DNA of 64,000 nucleotides from Macrolepiota albuminosa. Its lineage: Eukaryota > Basidiomycota > Agaricomycetes > Agaricales > Agaricaceae. The DNA is taken from the NCBI GenBank assembly GCA_027475525.1, contig JAMWFC010000032.1, forward strand, positions 1-64,000. The letters run 5' to 3'. How positions within the stretch are numbered: position 1 is the first letter of the stretch; each line of letters opens with the position of its first letter. A program made the position numbers and the translations under genes. Positions 56,301-64,000 of this stretch are shown piece after piece. Under the pieces are notes generated by a model. The model was not told where the DNA came from. It made no database searches and worked only from the letters and a program-made list of their open reading frames with translations.

Positions 56301-58002
56301 TTCCTCGAGGTCGATGGTGTGATCATAGGGGCGGTGAGGGGGGATCTCCTTGGCGTCTCCTTCGGAGAATACGTCAGCGAACTCGTGATACTCCGGGGGA
56401 ACTACTTCTCGGAGGATCTGCTCCTCGGTTTTCTGTTCCGGGGGAATGGCGTCCCCTCGTAGGTGTTCTTCCGGGAGAGAAGGTGAGGTGTGCAGCTGAA
56501 ACGTGGGAGTCCCGTCCCTCATGAGGCGGGCGAAGGGGGCGGCCCCAATGATCTTGATGTCGAGTGCGCTCGGGTCGGTCGGGGTCGCGGAGGCATCGGC
56601 CGGAGCGGGTGTGACGCGTGTCGGAGACCGGCAGGGGTAGTTCGGCCCTTTGTACTTGTTCCGAGGAATGTTTGGGGGTCGATCAGGGGCCTTGAGGTCT
56701 CGGACGGGCGTGGGTGGGGCATGCGCGGGGGGCGCGGCAGTCGTCCCGGGGGTGTCGGGCGTCGGGTCGCCTCCTAGGGCTCGGAGGTGCACGGCGGTCG
56801 AGGGGTGGTCTTCGGGTCCCGGGAAGGTCATGGTGAGCGTCCTCCAATCGATGTCGGGGTTTGTGTCGCGCAGCCAGGGTAATCCCAGCACCATCGGGGT
56901 CGATTCGTGAAGTCGCGTGACCAGGAAGTCGGAGGTGAACTCGTAGCCGTTGTCCAGGGTCACGCGTCCTGAATGAGACCTCTTGATGGGGCCGGAGGCG
57001 GAGGGAGTGCCGTCGAGGCGCTGCAGGCGAAGGGGCTGGTCGAGGGGGTCGTGAGGGAGGTCGAGGGTGTCGCTGATGAAGGAGTGCCGTCGAGGCGCTG
57101 CAGGCGAAGGGGCTGGTCGAGGGGGTCGTGAGGGAGGTCGAGGGTGTCGCTGATGAAGACCCCGGTGGCTCCGCTGTCGATGAGGGCCGATATCGGCCCG
57201 GGGTGCCGTCCAGCCTGGCATTGATGACGAAGGACCGGGACGAGCGAGACTGGAGTCCCGGGGTGGTGGGGGTTCGTCCGGGGAGTCCTTCGGGGTTGGT
57301 CTTGGGGGGTGGGGGATGTCGAAGGGAAGTTGTTGGTCGTCGGGCGTCGGGTCCCGGGTCAGGCGAAGGGTGAGGTGTCGCCAATCGAGGGGATGTCGAA
57401 GGGAAGTTGTTGGTCGTCGGGCGTCGGGTCCCGGGTCAGGCGAAGGGTGAGGTGTCGCCAATCGACGCGGGGGTTGGTGTCCCGGAGCCATGGGAGCCCT
57501 AAGACAGGGGTGTGGAGGGGTGAAGTTTGGTCATCAACATCCGCAGGGTGTGAGTCTGTCCGTTGGCGAAGGTAACGGGCATACGCACGAAATGGGTGAT
57601 GTTCCCCGCCGTGGAGGCGTCTCCGTCAAAGAGGCAGAGTCGTACCGGGACCGGGAGTCGTTGAGCGGGTTCCGGGGCCAAGGCAGACAATGCTTCGTCG
57701 ATGAAGTTGTCGGTGGCGCCACTGTCGACGAGGGTGTTGAGGGGGGTTCCGGAGGGGGTGAGGCGGGTGTTGAGGAGGAGGGAGTGCGAGGAGTGGGAGG
57801 GTAGGTAAGCCGTGAGGGTGTCCTGTACGAGTGTCGTGGAGCGAAGGTGGGAAACCGGGGCGGAGAAGACGTCGGGGTCGATTCCGCGATTTAGGGCGTC
57901 TTCCGGGTCTAAATCGCCGGGTCGTTTTCCGAGTACTCGTAGGTGGCGTCCTCTCCTTCGAAGGTCCAGGTGGCACGTCCCATGACCTGTCGTTTGGGGC
58001 AC
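53375..58002 (-). CDS. pol: pol of G1-c: PR-RT-RNase H-IN-chromodomain
   Basis: The frame begins overlapping the gag end (57909-58002) in the -1 frame. Protease: [14 protein letters not shown] near 57700. [12 protein letters not shown] near 55830. RNase [13 protein letters not shown] near 55385. Integrase: [11 protein letters not shown]...C-x2-C near 54620-54740, and DDE residues including DHIVEL (about 54510) and [11 protein letters not shown] (about 54330). Chromodomain: [19 protein letters not shown] and [15 protein letters not shown] at 53430-53580; stop at 53375. The open stretch 54066-57491 is 1141 codons. Breaks lie at 77-bp duplications (53920, 57004, 57312) and at apparent one-base gaps near 57200, 57255 and 57505. 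The chromodomain would bind modified histone tails to guide integration. Confidence 0.85.
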
Positions 58003-60785
58003 TCGGAGATGAAATGATCTTTCTCACCACAGAGTATGCAGACGCCCTCCCTTCTCCGTCGTTCCTGCACATCCGTCGGGACCTCGATCCAGGGTCGTCC
58101 CTTCTTTTGAAGCCGGTTGGCTCGGAGGGCCTCCTCGTCCCGTTCGTCGTCGAAGTCGAAGTCTTCGGGGTCTCCCGGGGGTTCCTCGGGGCTTGGCGCG
58201 TCGCCCGGGTCTTGGGTGGCCACGGCGGCGTTGAGCTGGGCCTGGGGGCGGGTGCCGCTGCCGGGGTTAGCATTGGGCGGGCCGCGACTCACCGGGGGTC
58301 GGCCGCCAGGGAACGCGGGGGGACCGGGGTTTCGACCTTGGGGGTTGGGAGCTTCGCCGGAGGGCCAAGGGGGTCCTCCTCTAGGGTTCCAGGGGGGTCG
58401 GGAGTTCGAATACTCGCTGCGGTCTTCCCAGTAGCGCTGGTCGATCTGCATGACGAGGGCCTTGTATCCGTCGTAGGAGGGTTGTTTCGGGGCGAGTCGG
58501 AGGACGTCCTTGATACGTTGTGGGAGGGCGCGGCGGAGGGCGTACCGGAGGGCGCTGTAATTCCAACCTGTCTCGTAAGCTTCCTTTTCAAAACGTACGA
58601 TGAAGGTAGTGAAACGTTCTTCAGAGCGCATCCGGAGGTTGAAGAGGTTGTCCTCGGCCTCGGCCACGGTGTCGTATATCCCGAATTTCCCGGAGAACTC
58701 GTCGACGAAGGCTTGCCAGCGAGCGAGTGCCGGGTTGTTGGGGTCGAACTGGATGAGGGCCGTGTAGTGATCGAAGGCGATCCCCTGGAGGTACGACGCG
58801 GCAAAGGCCACCCGGGAGCTGTCAACCTGAAACGTGAGCGGCTTTGCCTGAAACGTATTGAGACATTGTGTGAGGAAGGTACGCCATTTTCGGGGGTCCC
58901 GGCCCGTGAAAGCGTCGGGCTTTTGAATGTCCAATCGTCCTTCGCGGGCGAGGGCGTCGCGAGCGTCGTCCGATCCGGCAGTGTTGCGGGGAGGGGGGCC
59001 AGCATTGTAATAATAGTAATAATGATTGCCCCCCCCTCCTTGAGGAGGAAACGCACCAAGGGCGGGGCCCCACCCGCCGGGAGGACCTCCTCCGGGTGGC
59101 TCACCTGGGGGTCCACGCCCGGGAGGCCCGTTGTCCCACGGGGGCTCGTTCCTGCCGGGAGGAGGCCCGGGTCTCCACGCAGGGGGCGGCGGAGGGGGGG
59201 GTCCTGGGGGTCGTCCTCGAGGTTCGGCGGGAGGGGGCGGAGGCGGTCGGGGAGGGTTTGGTGGGGTTGGGTCGATCGGAGGGGGGTTAGGTGCTGGGTC
59301 GGGTGCCGGGTTGCGCGGGGGACGTTCAATCCGGGAGGGTCGGGCTTGCATCGGGGGTCGCGGGGGGTTCCGTAGGTCGAAGTGGGGTGGCGGATCGCGG
59401 CGGAAGTTGCGTTCCGGAGGGGCCGGGGCGGACGTGGCGGGCGGTGCTGGTGCCGGGGCGGGCGCGGGCGCGGGACGTTGTTCGTTGTTATCGCGGGGGC
59501 CGGGGCGGACGTGGCGGGCGGTGCTGGTGCCGGGGCGGGCGCGGGCGCGGGACGTTGTTCGTTGTTATCGCGTGAGCTCGTCAATGTAGCATAACGTGTC
59601 GTCCGTACTAGGGGTGTCCACCCGGGCTGTACCGGGGTTCGTCGGGGCCGGGGGTCGGGCGTTGTCTGTTCGCGGGAGGGGTTCCAGGGGTCTTTGAGGC
59701 TGTCCCCAGGTCTCGAAGGTACTAGGAACGGAGTTAGCCCTGCGGCGAGTTGACAAGCCTACCGTGCGAGCAGCGGGTTGATCGAAGAGGCCTCCCGTCG
59801 GGTTGAGGGACCGTAGTATGGCTGAGGCGTTCTGCCGTTCTTCCCGTTGCCGTTGCTCCGGAGTGGGGACCGTGGGGGCTGCCGGGACTGCTGGGGCCGG
59901 TTCCGGGGGTTCCCGTCGAATGTGAATCGAGCGACCTGGGTCCGCGGGGTCGTTGAGGGGCCGAGGGGAGGGGGACGCGTGGACTTCGTCGAGCAGCTGT
60001 TGTAATTCTTCCCGGAGGATCGTATTGCGCCTATACTTTACCATGGTTTGCTCCGGGAGTTCTCCTCGCGTGAGGCGATCCCCGAATTCGACCAGGCAGT
60101 GAGCCCATTCCTCCGGAGTGCCTTCGAAGTCGTCGTGCCCGAACTCCACAAGCAGCGTCCTTGTCCGTTGCGCGAAGTCCTCCGGTGAGATCCTGAGGGA
60201 GCGGAGTATCTCGTCCCGTTGCCGTTCATACTCCTCGAGGCGTCGTCGTCCCATTGGCGAGGGAGGGGTTCGAGCGGGTGGAGCGGCGGCCGGGTAATGA
60301 CGAGGGGGGTAGTCGGGGTAGGGGGGTCCTCGGGGTTCTCGGGGTTGGGGGACGGGGCGCTGGTAACCGTAGTAGGGGGTGGGTGCAAAGGGGCCCTCGC
60401 TGGGGGGAATCGGGCGAGGCCCACTGGGTACAGGAGGGGTCTCCGGCAGGCCCCCGGGAATGCTCCGGTACGAGGGGACCTCCACGGGTCGTGCCATGGC
60501 TAGGTTGGGCGGAGGGGCCCAACTGGCTGAGGGCCCCAGATCATAGAAGGATGGGTCGGGGGCCCAGTGGCGGTGGAGGTACTGAGGTTCGTATGGGAGG
60601 GGTGGGTAGACAGGGCGGGGGGTCTGTGCGGAGTAGTGGTCGGGTACCGGGCGTCCGTAAGGGTCGGTCTGGTACCCGGTGGGTAGACAGGGCGGGGGGT
60701 CTGTGCGGAGTAGTGGTCGGGTACCGGGCGTCCGTAAGGGTCGGTCTGGTACCCGTGGGGTAGTAGTGTGAGTATACGTAGCCAT
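57909..60785 (-). CDS. gag: gag of G1-c
   Basis: Starts at ATG 60785 (MATYTHTTTPRVPDRP), about 20 nt after the self-priming site, and ends with TAG at 57909. Order: Tyr/Pro-rich N-terminus, a helical segment (RRRLEEYERQRDEILRSLRI), REERQNASAILRSLN, a long Pro/Arg-rich linker, a capsid-like domain (TFLTQCLNTFQAKPLTFQVD onward, 58400-58900), a Pro/Gly-rich linker, and a zinc knuckle C-x2-C-x4-H-x4-C ([12 protein letters not shown], about 58010). Two 77-bp duplications (60602 and 59419) split it; with single copies the frame appears continuous. Confidence 0.85.
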
Positions 60786-60804
60786 CAAGAACGGTGTAAG
60801 GAAG

Positions 60805-60817
60805 AGTCTTGATATTA
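60805..60817 (-). promoter_or_regulatory. Self-priming primer-binding site of G1-c
   Basis: TAATATCAAGACT on the - strand lies directly next to the 5' LTR and is perfectly complementary to 13 nt inside the LTR (61188-61200) that would form the start of the mRNA. This is the arrangement known for Tf1/sushi elements, which prime from their own transcript end rather than a tRNA. Confidence 0.75.
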
Positions 60818-61623
60818 TGTCAGGTTCCGCTGAATCGGGGGCTTTCCGGGAAAGCGACGCCCTTACGATGCGGACTTGATCTACGGATACTCGGGTGTCT
60901 GGAACTCCGGGGCTAGGACTCCGGGGTTCAAGACGAGGACAGGAGTAATCCCGGGAGAGGGGACTAGAGTCCGGGGGTTTTGGATGAGAGTAGCTGAGGG
61001 TTAGAGGGGGTCGAGTCGTGAACCGGAGGTTCTAAGACGAGACCAAGTTAGTAATTTAAGAGTCGCGAAGTGCGTACCAAACTTATAGCACGCGAATACC
61101 AAGGCGTGCCAGTCGAAGCGTACCAAACGAGGCGTACCAGTCAAACAGAGGGCACGCAATATCCAAGTAACAGTTATGCAAAGTATGTAATATCAAGACT
61201 GTCGAATACAACGGGGAGCTATACTATAAGTACTACGGATCGTGTCTCGGGATTCCGGGGTGTCTGGGATGAGTTCCGGGGGCCATTGAGTAGCGGCCGG
61301 GGACTGTATACCGGGATCGCGCGTGTGGGGACGCGCGATCAATTGGTGCGGAGGGAGTCGTGATGCGTGGGGCGTGATGCGTGATGGCCGTATGCGAGCC
61401 GCGTGATCTGATCGTTGATGGCGGGTGATCCCGGGGTCCGTGATGCAGGGGTCCCGGGGGCTGGCTGATGGCGATCGTTGATGGCTGATGGTGGTCCTTG
61501 ATGCGTGTGAGGGCGGCGTCGGTAGCGGTGGGGGCGGGGTGCGCTGTGGGATTGACGGAAGAGGTTCCCGGATGGGACTCCGGGGGTGTCCCGGGGAGGT
61601 TCCGGGGGGGAGGGGTCGTGACA
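60818..61623 (-). repeat. 5' LTR of G1-c (806 bp)
   Basis: Identical in appearance to 50383-51188. A TATA-like word CTTATAGTATAG (- strand, 61220-61231) lies about 20-30 bp before position 61200, the start of the word AGTCTTGATATTA that pairs with the primer site. It therefore defines a likely U3/R boundary at 61200. Confidence 0.9.
61220..61231 (-). promoter_or_regulatory. Probable TATA box of G1-c, transcription start near 61200
   Basis: CTTATAGTATAG on the - strand is spaced about 20-30 bp from the first base of the self-priming word. The agreement of TATA spacing with the primer complement supports the start site. Confidence 0.6.
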
Positions 61624-61628
61624 CTCCA
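61624..61628. repeat. Target-site duplication CTCCA, right copy
   Basis: Matches 50378-50382 and directly follows the TGACA end of the 5' LTR of G1-c. Confidence 0.92.
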
Positions 61629-64000
61629 CCACTGGCGCTTTGTGCCGGCCAAGTCAGGAAGAATGCTTGTGCTTCTCCATAGTACGGTGATGTCACAGGC
61701 CATTATCAGTATTGTCTGCTGTAGCTCATTCTGCTGGGATCACTTTCCCATTCACTAGCACCTGGCAGTGCTCAAAGTCTAGCATGACTTTGTTATGCTA
61801 TATAAATGGTGTTCCCAGTATCATGTCATAGCAATCAAAGTTTGCTACATCCATATATTCTTGGCTACATGAGCCCAGTGTCTGGATGGTTACAGTTGTT
61901 CCATACTGCACCATAGTGCAGCTCCCTACAGTGCCCAGCTGCAATGCCAATGGCGTGTCTAACTCCTGTATGGAAATTCTGTAGAGGTGGGCAAACTGGG
62001 GTGTAATACCCAAAGTAGTACTCCCAGAGTCCCATAAGGTCCATGCTTTGTGGCCATTCATGTCCACATACGAGGCCAGACACTCCTTGTCTGCCTGCTT
62101 CAATGTAGGGTGCTGCAAAGTGCCCTCTGCTCAACAAAGAGTCACCTTCTTCATCTGCGCAATGTTATTCTTGTTGTGATCATTTAAAGACAGCCAATCC
62201 GTCATTGCTGCTAAGCACTCCAAGTTGCTGTTGCAACTGTAGTACTCGTTGTTGTAGGCATTGTCGTATACGTCTACCATGACATACTCCTCCCCCTCCA
62301 TGACCACACTCTCAGGCTCGGTGCCCAATGCCTCCTCTGTGGGCTCTTGGCCATCCATGGGGCGCTCAGCCTCAGACTCAGTGAAGATATCTCCATCACT
62401 CCCACTCATGGCTGCAGTATTTGCAGCATGCAGGTGGGCTTGGGGTGTATACCCCTTTCTCAGGACTCCCATCCTCACAGGGCAATTGGTAGCATAGTGG
62501 CCTGGCTGGCTGCATGCAAAGCAGGTCCCTGTCTGACCAGGCAGGTTGGCTGGCTTGACTTCCAGCCTTGGCTTAGGATGTTCTTTGTCTGGCACCTGCT
62601 CTGGTCATGGGCAGCTTTGCCCTCAATTTGCCACAGGAGTTCTGCATACCACAAACCGTGTGTTGCAGTCATGATCCAAGTCAGCCTTCTTAGCCAGGAA
62701 GATCTCCACATGCTGACCTTGTGAGGGTGCCTCAGCAGGCAGTAGTTGCCTGCTTCCTCCTTTGTAGCCACTACAATGCTCATAGTGGTTAGCAGTCTTA
62801 AAGGACTGCTCATACCTCATGGTGTAGGCCACAAACTCCTCCACATCATTGACCTCTGGGGACAGCCTGTCCTCACATATCAGATAGTGGTGCATGTCCA
62901 CTGGGATACCATCCAAGAATGTTTCCAGCATCATATACCCATCCGAGTATACTGCCATGTTCTGGGCATGGTCATTAAGAGTATTGTAGAACCCTTGTAC
63001 CCCCAACTTCTCAGTGTACTTGGCAGACTAGAAGTCCCACCTTGCATCCTGTAGCATCAAGGGGTGCACAAATTGATTGTACAGTCCTGTGAGGACTCCT
63101 TTGAACATCCAATCATACTAGACCTGGTTGATGTGCAATACTACTTGTCGAAACCACCCCATGGCCTCTCTGGCCAAGAACTCAGGCAGAACAAAGATTC
63201 ATTCTTGTTCCATACAGTTGCTTCTGTATAAGCACATGGCAAGGTGGGAACATACATCCATTGCCCAGTCCTCCAAGTCACTGAACTTGGATGCGCCTGT
63301 GTAGGTGCGAATGTGCCTACTATCTGCTTTATGCAGCTTCACCCCATCTGGTAACTATAAGGTTACTCCCAAGGCATCATTGACTACTTGATGAAGGTGA
63401 TTGTCCATGGCTTCATGATGCATCTGAATGGCCTCCCACTGGGCCAGAGATCTAGTCACTAAATCAACAGCTTGGGGAAGTGATTTCCCTCATCCATCCT
63501 GTGGCAGATGTCCTGAGCCTCCTCGACTGTGGGCATAATTGCCCTTATCTCGAGGAATCAACCTAGGGTGTTGATCCTGGCTGTTACCAGGGGCATCATG
63601 TCTGGTGGCGCCATCTTGATTGAGGAAGTCTCCTCAATCATGATTGTTGCACTGCCCTGGTTCTGGAGAAGCTTGATTCTCCTCGCCCTGCATTACGAAT
63701 TGACAACACATCTCGTCAATGGGCTTAGTGCCCTCAAATACGATGCCCTGATTGTTAATAAGGGACTGTCTCTTAGTCCTGAGATTGCCATTGCACATAC
63801 ATTGATATGCGACTTTGTTGCTCAATGTTTCTGCCATTGGCATGTGCAGCATCAAAGATGCCTTGCTCTCTGCTTTAAATGTGGTGCTATCACGTCCATC
63901 CAGGCCTGACATCTCTGTCCTAAGGTTTTGGTTATGCATGTGTGGGGGCTCCTCATGCCACCCTTGTCCTGCTGAAGTATAAAAAGTACTCACTGGTTTT
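61629..64000 (-). mobile_element. G3: gag/protease half, continuing beyond the window
   Basis: Continuation of the old element at 47538-50382, separated by the insertion of G1-c. The same CpG-poor composition and - strand coding order (gag, zinc knuckle, protease) lead into the RT half. The 5' LTR must lie beyond 64000. Confidence 0.85.
61798..64000 (-). pseudogene. gag: gag and protease remains of G3
   Basis: Protease (61798-62118): TLWDSGSTTLGITPQF with the Asp-Ser-Gly motif and a C-terminal DMILGTPFI. A zinc knuckle C-x2-C-x4-H-x4-C (CFACSQPGHYATNC) lies at about 62480-62525, with an acidic stretch after it. The gag capsid part (62623-63006) has LETFLDGIPVDMHHYLI and EEFVAYTMRYEQSF. More upstream gag sequence with stops runs to about 63990. 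The separate short frames show that it is no longer translatable as one protein. Confidence 0.78.

Larger units (their letters stand above)
601..60755. repeat. Set of 31 tandem duplications, period exactly 77 bp (probable assembly artefact)
   Basis: Each site is two abutting copies of 77 bp. First-copy starts: 601, 5638, 6084, 6872, 8091, 12261, 17102, 17231, 17536, 17916, 18152, 19482, 19861, 20341, 20821, 24525, 29704, 30441, 31475, 32301, 33097, 34212, 34356, 36620, 40921, 44112, 53920, 57004, 57312, 59419, 60602. The copies look identical, except one mismatch each at 17536 and 29704. They occur in gag, pol, transposase, antisense genes and non-coding DNA, on both strands. A constant length with no sequence in common argues for unmerged k-mer overlaps at contig joins. 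Each adds 77 bases, shifting the frame. None is seen in G3. Confidence 0.9.
50383..61623 (-). mobile_element. G1-c: full-length young Ty3/gypsy chromodomain element (11241 bp)
   Basis: LTRs of 806 bp at 50383-51188 and 60818-61623 look identical by eye over their whole length and are bounded by a perfect 5-bp duplication CTCCA. In - strand order: self-priming site, gag, pol with chromodomain, a 274-bp gap, a complete antisense accessory gene, polypurine tract. gag-pol is interrupted at five 77-bp duplications (53920, 57004, 57312, 59419, 60602) and a few one-base gaps in G/C runs. If those are assembly errors, the element could be nearly or fully functional. Confidence 0.93.

Noticed and set aside
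57980..58000. CCCCAAAC as a -1 slippery site at the gag-pol overlap
   Set aside because: The word is out of phase with the gag frame (codons TGC CCC AAA CGA), so it does not fit the X-XXY-YYZ rule.
57831..59375. Long + strand open frame (514 codons) opposite gag of G1-c
   Set aside because: It is the mirror of gag codons in high-GC sequence (Gly/Arg/Val-rich, no domain). Similar mirrors appear at 18104-19276 and, on the - strand, 2277-3707 at the equivalent place in other copies.

Overview
The window is wall-to-wall transposable elements from a fungal genome. The likely source is a basidiomycete of the Agaricomycetes type. The evidence is Ty3/gypsy elements with a chromodomain, introns of 45-60 bp with CTAAC-like branch sites, and CpG-directed decay of the older copies. 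I see no host gene, rRNA, tRNA or CRISPR array.

Layout. (1) 1-10635: decayed gypsy element G1-a on the + strand, missing its 5' end, with two solo LTRs inside it (1066-2012 and 4415-5547). (2) 10636-21209: a second copy, G1-b, on the - strand, inserted into the accessory gene of G1-a and cut at its gag end. (3) 21210-22494: LTR and start of a relative of the second gypsy family (G2x). (4) 22495-39573: a large - strand gypsy element, G2-a, about 14 kb without its insert. A Tc1/mariner-like DNA transposon (22804-25884) sits inside its 3' LTR. (5) 39574-47537: an older, CpG-decayed fragment of the same family, G2-b. (6) 47538-50382 and 61629-64000: a very old, CpG-poor third gypsy element, G3. 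It is split by (7) 50383-61623, a full-length young element, G1-c, with apparently identical 806-bp LTRs and a perfect CTCCA target duplication.

Most interesting biology. Both G1 and G2 carry accessory genes between integrase and the 3' LTR, transcribed antisense to gag-pol and containing spliceosomal introns. The main one encodes a protein with a six-cysteine cluster resembling fungal Zn2Cys6 DNA-binding domains. In both families a phase-0 intron lies directly before the first cysteine codon, which suggests common descent. In G1-c this gene is intact (four exons, 546 residues). G2 adds two smaller antisense genes. G1 appears to self-prime reverse transcription: 13 nt next to its 5' LTR match the inferred mRNA start. 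G2 has a tRNA-type primer site.

Data quality. I count 31 abutting direct duplications with a period of exactly 77 bp, in unrelated elements and on both strands. This is most simply an assembly artefact (unmerged k=77 overlaps). It breaks many reading frames, because 77 is not a multiple of 3. Frames should be judged with one copy of each pair removed.
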